DNA of 20,198 nt from JAAZLS01 sp964463285 (lineage in GTDB: Bacteria > Bacillota > Dethiobacteria > DTU022), in contig CAYXBB010000033.1 in assembly GCA_964463285.1 (NCBI GenBank), positions 1 to 20,198 on the forward strand, in the 5' to 3' direction. The notes under the pieces were generated by a model. The model did no database searches, was not told the DNA's origin, and saw only the letters and a list, made by a program, of their open reading frames with translations. The translations under genes were made by a program, and so were the position numbers. Positions 7,081 through 14,687 of this stretch are shown here, piece after piece; position 1 is the first letter of the stretch, and the number at the start of each line of letters is the position of its first letter.

Positions 7081-8916
7081 TTGAATAAATTTATGCTAAA
7101 ACGGATCCGCCTTCTGTTTATGGCAGTAATAGTCATATTTGTTGTCCTCTCCTCCCGGCTGGCGTATTTACAGATAATCAAGCATGATTATTACTGGTTC
7201 AGATCCGAGGAAAACCGGCTTACCAAAATCAATCTGCCCGCGCCGCGCGGTGAAATTTTTGATTGTAAGGGCAGGTTGCTGGTCTCCAACCGGCCCGGCT
7301 TTGGATTATCCCTGATGGACCGGGGCGAAGGCTATGACCGGGAGAGTATCGAGATATTAAGTGGGATTTTGGAAATTGACCCGGAGGAGATCTACAGTGC
7401 TATCCAGGGACAGCTATATATGCGCTACCTTCCGTTAAAGCTGCAACAGGATATTACTGCGGAGACTATCGCCCGGGTATCCGAAAAGCGGTGGTTGTTA
7501 AAAGGGGTAAATATCGACATATGGCCTATTCGCGATTACCGCTGTCACGGCACCCTGGCACATGTACTGGGATTTCTAAGCCGGGCCACGATCAGCGAAT
7601 CTTTGCAGCAGTCCTGGAAAGAAGGGGGCTATGATTACCAGCCCGGGGATCTGGTGGGGCAGGACGGCCTGGAACGAGTTTACGAGCTTTACCTGCGGGG
7701 AGAAGACGGGGAACAGCTTATTGAAACCAACTATTTGGGGCAACCCATCAACTATATGGAACGAAAGGAGCCTACCCCGGGAAGCAATCTGGTTTTAACC
7801 ATAGATGTGGATTTGCAGAAAATAGCGGAAGAGGCTTTGCAGCGGCGAATTGAAATTATTGCCAAGGAGGAGAAAAATCGACTTGTGGGTCGGGCCTCGG
7901 CGGTGGTGATGGATCCGGAGAGCGGGGCCATACTGGCCATGGCCAATTGTCCCTCTTACGATTTAAACAACATCAGCAAAGAATATGTTCAACTTGATCA
8001 GGATCCACTGAAGCCGCTGATGAATAGCGCCATCAAGGGGCTCTATCCCATAGGCTCCACCTTCAAAATGATCACCGGCACTGCGGCGCTGGAAGAAAAA
8101 AAGATAAGAGATCGGGATATCCTTTACTGTCCAGGCGTGATCAGGCTGGCCGGGGATACGGTGAGTTGTTATCATCGAACTGCCCACGGGGGAGTTAATC
8201 TTTACGATGCCTTGGCCCTGTCCTGCAACATCTATTTTTACCGGGCCGGCCTGGCGGCGGGGATCGATAAGCTGGCTTACTATGCCCGGGAGTACGGTTT
8301 CGGCAGCCCTACCGGGCTAAAGGATCTGCCCGGAGAAGAAGAGGGAATTGTAGCCTGCCCGGAATACAAGGCTAAAATTACCGGCGGGGAACCCTGGTAC
8401 GAAGCGGAAACCATGAGCGCCGCCATCGGACAAACTTTTCATAGTATAACCCCCTTGCAGCTGGCTACCTATGTATCCATTATTGCCAACGGGGGGAAAC
8501 ACTATCGCCCTTACCTGGTGGCCCGGGTGGAGGATTATCAGGGAAATACAGTTTTGGATACGGAGCCGGAATTACTCCGGCAGGCAGATATCTCTCAGCA
8601 AACCCTGCAGATTATCCAGGAAGGGATGCGCCGGGTTACCCAATCTTCACCCCGGGCCGGAACCGCCTGGTACCAGTTCAAAGATCTGCCGGTAGCTGTG
8701 GCTGCCAAAACCGGTTCCGCCCAGGTGGATAGCGGCGACAGCATTCCCGCCCACAGCCTGTTTGTGGGGTACGCCCCCTTTGAGAAACCTGAAATTGCAG
8801 TAGCGGTGATCGTGGAGCACGGGGGGATCGGCGCTACCGGTGCCACTCCGGTGGCCGCAGAAATCATGGAGTACTATTTTACCGGAGAGATTAAGGGAAT
8901 AACCGACAATGATTGA
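7081..8916 (+). CDS. mrdA: penicillin-binding protein 2, elongasome transpeptidase
   Basis: This is a class B penicillin-binding protein that cross-links new peptidoglycan outside the membrane and works with RodA. The 611 residues comprise an N-terminal membrane helix (about 11-27), a PBP dimerisation domain including the characteristic PAPRGEIFDCKGRLL stretch, and the transpeptidase domain. All three catalytic motifs are intact: STFK (Ser326-Lys329), SCN (Ser381-Asn383) and KTG (Lys543-Gly545). TTG at 7081 lies 10 bases after AAGGAGG (7064-7070). The next in-frame ATG, at 7093, is too far from it. The gene begins one base after mreD and its last 8 bases overlap rodA, so both neighbours are likely cotranscribed and coupled. 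Confidence 0.94.
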   Translation: MNKFMLKRIRLLFMAVIVIFVVLSSRLAYLQIIKHDYYWFRSEENRLTKINLPAPRGEIFDCKGRLLVSNRPGFGLSLMDRGEGYDRESIEILSGILEIDPEEIYSAIQGQLYMRYLPLKLQQDITAETIARVSEKRWLLKGVNIDIWPIRDYRCHGTLAHVLGFLSRATISESLQQSWKEGGYDYQPGDLVGQDGLERVYELYLRGEDGEQLIETNYLGQPINYMERKEPTPGSNLVLTIDVDLQKIAEEALQRRIEIIAKEEKNRLVGRASAVVMDPESGAILAMANCPSYDLNNISKEYVQLDQDPLKPLMNSAIKGLYPIGSTFKMITGTAALEEKKIRDRDILYCPGVIRLAGDTVSCYHRTAHGGVNLYDALALSCNIYFYRAGLAAGIDKLAYYAREYGFGSPTGLKDLPGEEEGIVACPEYKAKITGGEPWYEAETMSAAIGQTFHSITPLQLATYVSIIANGGKHYRPYLVARVEDYQGNTVLDTEPELLRQADISQQTLQIIQEGMRRVTQSSPRAGTAWYQFKDLPVAVAAKTGSAQVDSGDSIPAHSLFVGYAPFEKPEIAVAVIVEHGGIGATGATPVAAEIMEYYFTGEIKGITDND

Positions 8917-10015
8917 TCGGCGCCTGATAAAGAATTTTGACCTTTGGCTGTTTTTTGTTCTGGCCGCCCTGTGCCTGGTAGGCCTGCTGACTCTGTACAG
9001 CGCTACTTACGGCCTGGAAGAGGGCGGGGATCCCCTGTATTTTGTTAAAAGGCAAGCCCTGTGGTTGGGAGTGGGGTTTGCCGGCATGTTATTAATCTGC
9101 CTGATCGATTACATAAATTTTTATAACTGGGCCAGATATATATATCTGTTGGGGCTATTTTTGTTGGTCCTGGTTTTGGTTTATGGGAAAAGCTACGGTG
9201 GGGCCATGCGCTGGATACCCCTTGGTGCTTTTGATCTTCAGCCCTCCGAGGTGGCCAAACTTTGCTTAATTGTGTTTCTGGCCAAAGTGCTGGCCGATAA
9301 AACGGAAGCGCTTCATTCCCTTTTGGGATTGCTGCCGGCTCTGGTGGGAACAGCCCTGGCAGCGCTGCTGGTATTTTTGCAACCCGATCTGGGCACCTCG
9401 CTGGTATTTATTGCCCTGCTTTTTTCTATGCTCTATGTGGCCGGAACCCGCCTCCGGTATCTATGGGGTTTTGTGGCGGCCGGGACGGCGCTGACTCCGG
9501 TGCTATGGAACTTCCTAGAAGATTATCAGAAAATGAGGCTGGTAGTGTTTACGGATCCCGGGATGGATCCTACCGGTTATGGCTGGCAGCTGGTACAATC
9601 CATGATTGCCATCGGCTCAGGGGGGATCCTGGGCAAAGGTTTTATGGGCAGCACCCAGGTCAGGCTACAATTTTTGCCGGTGCATTACTCCGATTTTATA
9701 TTTTCGGTGTTGGGAGAAGAGGCGGGCTTTGTTGGTGCTTTCGGATTATTGGTTCTTTACTTTTTGCTGATTTATCGTATTTTGTGGATCGGCAGCCATT
9801 CCAAGGATCAATTTGGGGCCTTAATTTGCTGCGGGGTGGCCACTATGTTTGCCTTCCAGATCCTGGTAAACGCCGGTATGACCATCAGCATAATGCCGGT
9901 TACCGGGATCCCGCTTCCCTTCATGAGTTATGGCAACAATGCTCTCCTAATAAACCTGGCTGCCATTGGGTTGGTATTTAACGTGGGAATGCGCCGCCAC
10001 AAAATCCAATTTTAA
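8909..10015 (+). CDS. rodA: RodA, SEDS peptidoglycan glycosyltransferase
   Basis: RodA is the polytopic SEDS glycosyltransferase that polymerises lipid II into glycan strands during elongation, paired with PBP2. The 368-residue protein has about ten membrane segments. Conserved sites are visible: the loop DLQPSEVAK (Asp109), QPDLGTS (Asp160), and FLPVHYSDFIFSVLGEE with Asp262, matching the catalytic aspartate of characterised RodA. The terminal signature is GIPLPFMSYGNNALL, where most family members I know read YGGS(S/A)LL, so GN replaces GG. The ATG lies inside the end of the PBP2 gene (8-bp overlap). This is the last gene of the cluster, and a 333-bp spacer with repeats follows. Confidence 0.95.
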   Translation: MIDRRLIKNFDLWLFFVLAALCLVGLLTLYSATYGLEEGGDPLYFVKRQALWLGVGFAGMLLICLIDYINFYNWARYIYLLGLFLLVLVLVYGKSYGGAMRWIPLGAFDLQPSEVAKLCLIVFLAKVLADKTEALHSLLGLLPALVGTALAALLVFLQPDLGTSLVFIALLFSMLYVAGTRLRYLWGFVAAGTALTPVLWNFLEDYQKMRLVVFTDPGMDPTGYGWQLVQSMIAIGSGGILGKGFMGSTQVRLQFLPVHYSDFIFSVLGEEAGFVGAFGLLVLYFLLIYRILWIGSHSKDQFGALICCGVATMFAFQILVNAGMTISIMPVTGIPLPFMSYGNNALLINLAAIGLVFNVGMRRHKIQF

Positions 10016-10020
10016 CCGAA

Positions 10021-10132
10021 TTTCAATGGGAGGGAATTTTTCCAAAGGTCTCCTTTTCTAAAAGGAATTTTGGGAGGATTCCTTTCCGAAAAGCCCCCCT
10101 TTCTTAAAGGGGGACTTAGGGGGATTTTTTCC
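10021..10132. repeat. tandem diverged hairpin repeats, about 2.5 copies of 44 bp
   Basis: Unit B (about 10087-10132) holds CCCCCTTT-ctt-AAAGGGGG (10095-10113) followed by ACTTAGGGGGATTTTTTCC. Unit A (about 10043-10087) holds TCCTTTT-ct-AAAAGGA (10051-10066) followed by ATTTTGGGAGGATTCCTTTCC in the same layout. A third, left-truncated copy of the second half is seen at 10021-10043 (TTTCAATGGGAGGGAATTTT). CCCCCTTT/AAAGGGGG repeats of this style are common intergenic palindromes in many bacteria. Unit B with its T run could also end the rodA transcript. Confidence 0.6.
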
Positions 10133-10216
10133 GTTTGGAGATACGCTTACCTTTCTTTTTATTGATGCCGACCGCTCCCTGTTCCCGTAAATATTAATTT
10201 CCCCGCCACCTGCCGG

Positions 10217-10249
10217 TCATAAATTGTTTCCACCCCCAATATATATAAT
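10217..10249 (+). promoter_or_regulatory. possible sporulation-type promoter of spoIVFAB
   Basis: TATATAAT (10242-10249) contains a perfect TATAAT and also matches six of eight bases of the sigmaE -10 element CATACAAT. Upstream GTCATAAATT (10216-10225) resembles the sigmaE -35, but the spacing is longer than usual. In Bacillus subtilis this operon is sigmaE-dependent. No good sigmaA -35 is present at 17 bp. The assignment is tentative. Confidence 0.3.
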
Positions 10250-10348
10250 CAGGAATTGCAGGGGAAACGGCCCTGTCCGCCTGAACTTAGGGGGGGGTCC
10301 ATCTCCGCCCGGGACAAACCGTACTATTACTGCACTGGAGCGGCGAAA

Positions 10349-11131
10349 ATGAAAAAGAAAAGAAGGGTACCTGTGTCCAACCTGCGAGCTTCTCTGGGGG
10401 AAAGGATCCGTTCCCGTTCCCGAGAAGAATCTACCGGCATGGATTGGGAAAACGAGTTCACGGTTCAGCGTCCTTTCTTATTGCGGCTGCTGTTTGGCCA
10501 GATGCACCGGTATCTCAAATTTAAAATTTCCGTGGCAATAATCGTAGTTTTCGTAGGTGCTTTGTTACAATATGCGGATATTCCCTGGACCCGACCTGCC
10601 ATGGAGGGGTTACGCTATGTCACCGGGCGTAATATAGATTTACATTCGGCAGTTGATAATTGCATCCCGGCATTCAAGTTGGCCTGGCAAAAGCATAAGC
10701 TGCCGAAATTTAATCCGGGTCCGGTTCAGGGGGGTAAGGAACTTCTTCCCTTTGACGGGCAGGTGATCAGCAAATTCGGAATGAGGGTTGCTCCCGGTAC
10801 AATGAGAGAAGAAATGCACTACGGAATTGATTTAACCGCTCAGCAGGGGGCGGCGGTAAAGGCGGTACTGGCCGGCCTGGTAGGAGAAGTTCTTCTGGAG
10901 GACGGAACAACCGATCTGCTACTGGAGCATGATTCCGGATGGCAAACAGTTTATGGGGGTTTGGAAAGCGTGACCGTAACCCCCGGTGACCTGGTGCAGG
11001 AAGGTCAGGTGTTGGGAGTTCTGGGTATTTCCAGAGAATGGGCTTCTCCCTGTCTCCATTTTGAGCTGCGTTATCAGGGGTGTCCGGTGGAACCTCCCGC
11101 CGAATGGGTGGATCAATTTGAAAGCGGCTAG
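10349..11131 (+). CDS. spoIVFA: SpoIVFA-like M23/LytM-domain membrane protein
   Basis: SpoIVFA holds the protease SpoIVFB inactive in the outer forespore membrane until a forespore signal arrives, gating pro-sigmaK processing. The 260-residue protein (264 in Bacillus subtilis) has a basic cytoplasmic N-terminus, one membrane helix (about 57-75) and a C-terminal LytM/M23 domain (about 135-255). Within it, MHYGIDL keeps His157 and Asp161, and the final motif reads CLHFEL with His237. The usual first His of the HLHFE motif is Cys235, so full endopeptidase activity is doubtful, which suits a regulator. ATG at 10349 is chosen because GGAG lies 8 bases upstream. The frame is open further up but without a usable site. 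It overlaps the protease gene, as in the classical spoIVFAB operon. Confidence 0.85.
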   Translation: MKKKRRVPVSNLRASLGERIRSRSREESTGMDWENEFTVQRPFLLRLLFGQMHRYLKFKISVAIIVVFVGALLQYADIPWTRPAMEGLRYVTGRNIDLHSAVDNCIPAFKLAWQKHKLPKFNPGPVQGGKELLPFDGQVISKFGMRVAPGTMREEMHYGIDLTAQQGAAVKAVLAGLVGEVLLEDGTTDLLLEHDSGWQTVYGGLESVTVTPGDLVQEGQVLGVLGISREWASPCLHFELRYQGCPVEPPAEWVDQFESG

Positions 11132-12002
11132 CCTCCCCCTGGGCACACTGGGAGGGATCAGGCTTAAACTCAATTTGCTGTGGGTGGTATTTATAGCCGT
11201 CTGGGGAGCGGCGGGACTCTTTCTCCAGGTAGTGGTAGTAAGTTGTTCCCTGGTTGCCCACGAATTTGCCCATGGTCTGGCTGCCCGCGGGCTGGGGATT
11301 AAGCTGGAGGAGATAGAGTTATACCCTTTCGGAGGAGTGGCCCGGATAGCCGAGCAGTTGGAACTGGAGCCGTACGTGGAGCGGAGATTGGCCCTGGCCG
11401 GACCGTCGGCCAATCTGTTGCTGGCGGCTCTGGCGGTAGTCCTTCATAACCGGGGTCTGTATAATCGGGAACTATTGCAGTTTATTATAGAGTCTAATTT
11501 GGTGTTGGCGATATTTAATCTGTTGCCGGCGATGCCCCTTGACGGGGGAAGGGTGCTTCGCTCTTACCTGACACCGGTTATGGGTTACCGGGCGGCTACC
11601 GAACAGGCAAGCCGCTCCGGGCAGATCCTTGCGGCGGTTTTATTGGTGATCGGACTGGCCGGTGGATGCGCCGGTTACTTCAACTGGTCGCTCATACTGG
11701 CAGCGCTGTTTTTGTTTGTTGCCGCTTCCCGAGAAAAAAACCGGGCGGTGTACCTGTTTATTCGCTCCTTGATGGCAAAAGAGAGTGAGCTGTTGAAAAA
11801 AGGTTGCCTGCGCGGCGAACAGCTGGTGGTTCTGGAAGAAACCCGGTTGCTGGAAATTTTTCGTTTGTTTTCTCCCCAGCGTTATCATTTTATCTTGGTT
11901 CTGGATCGTTCGCAGCGGTTACAGGGCAAGATACCTGAAAGCTCCCTGGTTAAAGCCGCCGTAAAAAAGGGACTGGATATACCGGTTAAACAGATTCTCT
12001 AG
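11118..12002 (+). CDS. spoIVFB: SpoIVFB-like M50 intramembrane metalloprotease
   Basis: SpoIVFB cleaves pro-sigmaK within the outer forespore membrane, switching on late mother-cell genes. From TTG at 11118 the protein has 294 residues (288 in Bacillus subtilis). It has several membrane segments, the zinc motif HEFAH (His48, Glu49, His52) and the second ligand motif NLLPAMPLDGGRVLR (Asp142). Its C-terminal cytoplasmic portion of about 85 residues is CBS-like, as in the family. The reading frame is open upstream to 10986, but that part lies wholly inside spoIVFA and reads as noise. TTG at 11118 is preceded by a modest GGGTGG and gives the expected N-terminus. It overlaps spoIVFA by 14 bp, so the pair should be cotranslated. 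Confidence 0.88.
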   Translation: MKAASLPLGTLGGIRLKLNLLWVVFIAVWGAAGLFLQVVVVSCSLVAHEFAHGLAARGLGIKLEEIELYPFGGVARIAEQLELEPYVERRLALAGPSANLLLAALAVVLHNRGLYNRELLQFIIESNLVLAIFNLLPAMPLDGGRVLRSYLTPVMGYRAATEQASRSGQILAAVLLVIGLAGGCAGYFNWSLILAALFLFVAASREKNRAVYLFIRSLMAKESELLKKGCLRGEQLVVLEETRLLEIFRLFSPQRYHFILVLDRSQRLQGKIPESSLVKAAVKKGLDIPVKQIL

Positions 12003-12045
12003 CAACCCAGGGGGACATAAAATCGAATGAAAATCTACAGGTCAA

Positions 12046-12075
12046 CAGCAGGCCACCTTTAAAGGTGGCCTGCTG
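12046..12075. repeat. perfect 30-bp palindrome
   Basis: The arm CAGCAGGCCACCTTT (12046-12060) is followed directly by its exact reverse complement. It could form a very stable hairpin with a TTTAAA tip. No T run follows on either strand, so it is not a standard terminator. It lies between spoIVFB and the probable promoter of the next operon. Confidence 0.9.
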
Positions 12076-12084
12076 CTGGGTCAC

Positions 12085-12113
12085 TTGAAGTTACCTGCGG
12101 AACAGGATAATAT
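12085..12113 (+). promoter_or_regulatory. probable promoter of the radical SAM-DUF2344-rng operon
   Basis: TTGAAG (12085-12090) is followed by overlapping -10 candidates: GATAAT (12106-12111, 15-bp spacer, five of six matches) and TAATAT (12108-12113, 17-bp spacer). The -35 box begins 10 bp after the 30-bp palindrome, so a protein bound there could control it. The gene starts about 45 bp downstream. Confidence 0.45.
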
Positions 12114-12157
12114 ATTAGGCGAACGACAATATTTGTGGCTCAGTAGGAGGCGGAGGG

Positions 12158-13966
12158 TTGGATTTTAAGCAGCAGCTAAAAGAACTATTGCCACTGGTTC
12201 AGAAACCGGCCCGTTACCTGGGTAACGAGTGGAACGCGATCATAAAAGATCACCGGGAGGTGGCGGTCAAAGCGGTACTGGCTTTCCCGGATCTTTATGA
12301 AGTGGGAATGTCCAATTTGGGTTTGCAAATACTTTATGGGGCAGTTAATTGCCACCGGGATCTTTTGCTTGAACGGACCTTTGCCCCGGCGGCGGATATG
12401 GAAAAGCTGTTGCGCCGGTATAAACTTCCTTTATTTTCGTTGGAAAGTTTAACGCCGGTAAAAGAATTTGATCTGCTGGGATTTTCCCTGCAGTACGAAC
12501 TCAGTTTTACCAATGTACTGAACATGCTAGATTTGGCCGGTATTCCTTTGTATGCAGACCGGCGTGAAAGCGGGCCGCTGGTTATCGGTGGAGGACCCGC
12601 CGCGTTTAATCCCGAGCCGCTGGCCTCTTTTTTTGATCTATTTTTGCTGGGGGATGGAGAGGAAATCTTTCCCGAACTGTTGCGGAGGTGGGGCAAATTA
12701 AGCCGGGATGGGGCAACCCGGCAGGAACTTTTGCTGGATTTATCTGCCCTCCCCGGGGTTTATGTTCCTTCCCTGTACGGGCCTGTTTATCTAGGGGGTG
12801 TTTTCCAGGGTTTGAAACGCCTTCATTCATCTGCCCCGAAGATAATCCGGAAAAGTATCGTGGCCGATTTAAATCAGGCCCCCTACCCTACCCGTCCGGT
12901 TGTTCCTTATACCGAACCGGTTCATGATCGGGCGGTATTGGAATTGTTTCGAGGCTGTGCCCGGGGTTGCCGATTTTGTCAGGCCGGGATAATTTATCGC
13001 CCGGTACGGCGCCGGGAACGCGGAAGGCTGGCCGACCTGGCCCGGGAAATAGTAAAGTCTACGGGGTACGGAGAGCTGTCGCTGGCCTCGTTGAGCAGTA
13101 CCGATTATCCCGATATTGACCTGCTAATTAAGCAACTTCAACAGGAAATCCCCGGAGACCGGGTAAAATTTACCCTTCCTTCGCTGCGCGCTGACTCTTT
13201 CTCGGTAAAACTTTCAGGCCTGGTAGGACAGGGGCGTCACGGCAGCCTGACTTTTGCTCCGGAGGTGGCTACCGATCGCCTGAGGCAGATTATAAAAAAA
13301 GACATTTCGGAACAGGAGCTTTTTCAGGCCATTGAAGAGGCGATTGAAATGGGTCGCCAAAAGTTCAAACTTTATTTTATGATCGGCCTCCCCCGGGAGC
13401 AGGAGGAGGATGTTAAGGCAATTGTACAACTCTGCCGGGAGATTGCCGGAACCTTCAAGGCACGGCTAAAGGGCCGGTTGCGGCTGTCGGCAAGCGTGTC
13501 TACTTTTGTCCCCAAGGCACATACCCCGTTTCAGTGGGAACCGCAACTGGAACTGGAGGAGGTGCGTCACCGCCAGCGCCTGTTAAACCAGGGGTTTAAA
13601 AGTTTGAAAGGGGTGCATTTAAGCTGGCATGATGCCGAATCCAGCTTTCTAGAGGCGGTACTGGCCCGGGGTGATCGGGAGCTCTCTCCGGTGTTGGAGC
13701 AGGCCTGGCGGAAAGGCTGTCGTTTTGATAGCTGGTCGGATTTTTTTTCTTTTTCTCGCTGGCGGGAGGCTTTTCGGGAATGTTCTCAAGCCCCGGAAAA
13801 TTACGCTTACCGCCGCTTTGGCTACAGCGATCCCTTACCCTGGGATCATTTGAGCACCGGAGTCAGCAGACAGGCGTTGATTCTGGAACACCGGCGGGCA
13901 ATGGAATCGGGGCAAACGGAAGATACAGTGGTGGGGGTGCTTTCCGATGATTCGTCTGAGGTTTAG
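12158..13966 (+). CDS. radical SAM protein, TIGR03960-type, with B12-binding-like N-terminal domain
   Basis: This is a radical SAM enzyme of unknown reaction, 602 residues long. The N-terminal third resembles a cobalamin-binding-type domain (for example AFPDLYEVGMSNLGLQILY and LVIGGGPAAFNPEPLA). The radical SAM core holds the cluster motif CARGCRFC (Cys267, Cys271, Cys274). The C-terminal part includes LPWDHLSTGVSRQALILEH, typical of the family I know as TIGR03960. Many relatives end in a cysteine-rich DCR..C..CG.C motif. Here the tail is acidic and cysteine-free, ending SDDSSEV. TTG at 12158 lies 7 bases after a perfect AGGAGG (12145-12150). Its end overlaps the DUF2344 gene by 20 bp. In other bacteria the two are often fused, which supports a joint function, possibly in RNA modification, but this is unproven. 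Confidence 0.88.
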   Translation: MDFKQQLKELLPLVQKPARYLGNEWNAIIKDHREVAVKAVLAFPDLYEVGMSNLGLQILYGAVNCHRDLLLERTFAPAADMEKLLRRYKLPLFSLESLTPVKEFDLLGFSLQYELSFTNVLNMLDLAGIPLYADRRESGPLVIGGGPAAFNPEPLASFFDLFLLGDGEEIFPELLRRWGKLSRDGATRQELLLDLSALPGVYVPSLYGPVYLGGVFQGLKRLHSSAPKIIRKSIVADLNQAPYPTRPVVPYTEPVHDRAVLELFRGCARGCRFCQAGIIYRPVRRRERGRLADLAREIVKSTGYGELSLASLSSTDYPDIDLLIKQLQQEIPGDRVKFTLPSLRADSFSVKLSGLVGQGRHGSLTFAPEVATDRLRQIIKKDISEQELFQAIEEAIEMGRQKFKLYFMIGLPREQEEDVKAIVQLCREIAGTFKARLKGRLRLSASVSTFVPKAHTPFQWEPQLELEEVRHRQRLLNQGFKSLKGVHLSWHDAESSFLEAVLARGDRELSPVLEQAWRKGCRFDSWSDFFSFSRWREAFRECSQAPENYAYRRFGYSDPLPWDHLSTGVSRQALILEHRRAMESGQTEDTVVGVLSDDSSEV

Positions 13967-14687
13967 CTTTTCCAGGGGAGATGAGCTTAAATACCTGTCG
14001 CACCTCGACCTGATGCGCTTGTTCCAACGGGCCTTGCGTCGGGCGGAGACGCCGGTACTCTTTAGCCGGGGATTCAATCCCCGCCCCCGTATGAGTTTAG
14101 CAGTGCCCCTTCCGGTTGGAGTTACCGCCGATCAAGAGTATGGGGAGATCTATCTGCGGAAGGGAATTTCCCCGAAACAATTTGTAGAAAATTTGAAGCC
14201 TCAACTCCCTCTCGGGCTTTCCTTAACCGAAGCGGAAGAGACAGAGATCGGTGCAAAATCGTTAAGTGCGTTGATAAATGCTGCTTTATACCGGGCAACC
14301 CGGCTGGAAGCTTGCCCTGTTCAGGTTGAACGGTGGCAAAAAGCGGTGGAAAATTTACTGACCACGCGGGAGATAATGATTAATCGGAATTGCCGCCCCG
14401 GAAAGACTGTGGAGCGGGTGGATATCCGGCCATTCATTTACAATTTAACGGTACATGCCCTGCCGGCAACCGCAGCAATTGCTGTCTGGATGTTGCTGCA
14501 GGTAGGAAGCCTCGGCGGTGTTTCCCCGACCGCGGTGCTGCCGCAACTGGCCGGTGAAGCAGGTGAGCAGGAGGGGCTATGGGGACGATGGTGTATTCAT
14601 CGCCAGGGTCTGTATATTTACGGGGAAGGGCGGCTAACCTCGCCACTCTCCGGGGGAGGTAACGATTTTTGGATAAGAAGATCATAG
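13947..14687 (+). CDS. DUF2344 / TIGR03936 family protein
   Basis: This 246-residue protein of unknown function belongs to the DUF2344 (TIGR03936) family, partner of the preceding radical SAM protein. The N-terminus is diagnostic: SFSRGDELKYLSHLDLMRLF, then RRAETPVLFSRGFNPRPRM and LPVGVTADQEYGEIYL. No catalytic motif is evident. The conserved arginines and aromatic residues suggest nucleic-acid or substrate binding rather than a classic enzyme, but that is inference. ATG at 13947 lies inside the end of the radical SAM gene. Its own end overlaps rng by 19 bp, so the three products are coupled in translation. The last third is variable, as usual for the family. Confidence 0.85.
   Translation: MIRLRFSFSRGDELKYLSHLDLMRLFQRALRRAETPVLFSRGFNPRPRMSLAVPLPVGVTADQEYGEIYLRKGISPKQFVENLKPQLPLGLSLTEAEETEIGAKSLSALINAALYRATRLEACPVQVERWQKAVENLLTTREIMINRNCRPGKTVERVDIRPFIYNLTVHALPATAAIAVWMLLQVGSLGGVSPTAVLPQLAGEAGEQEGLWGRWCIHRQGLYIYGEGRLTSPLSGGGNDFWIRRS

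Larger units (their letters stand above)
10016..10348 (+). other. intergenic spacer with hairpin repeats and a TATAAT box
   Basis: No gene is supported here. The left third is a tandem array of hairpin-forming repeats (10021-10132). The middle (10133-10210) shows nothing recognisable. A TATAAT box lies at 10244-10249. The stretch 10256-10348 is open in the spoIVFA frame from a TTG, but it lacks a spaced Shine-Dalgarno and contains a run of eight G, so it is more likely a leader. Confidence 0.6.

Noticed and set aside
10256..10348. TTG start giving 31 extra residues to SpoIVFA
   Set aside because: The TTG lacks a spaced ribosome site, and the peptide is Pro/Gly/Cys-rich noise spanning a G run. 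ATG at 10349 has a good site and gives the family length.
10986..11117. Longer N-terminus for the M50 protease gene
   Set aside because: These codons lie wholly inside spoIVFA in another frame, have no family similarity and would give a non-membrane leader foreign to SpoIVFB.
12001..12080. Palindrome as a rho-independent terminator of spoIVFB
   Set aside because: The stem is strong, but no T run follows on either strand, so a standard terminator is not supported.
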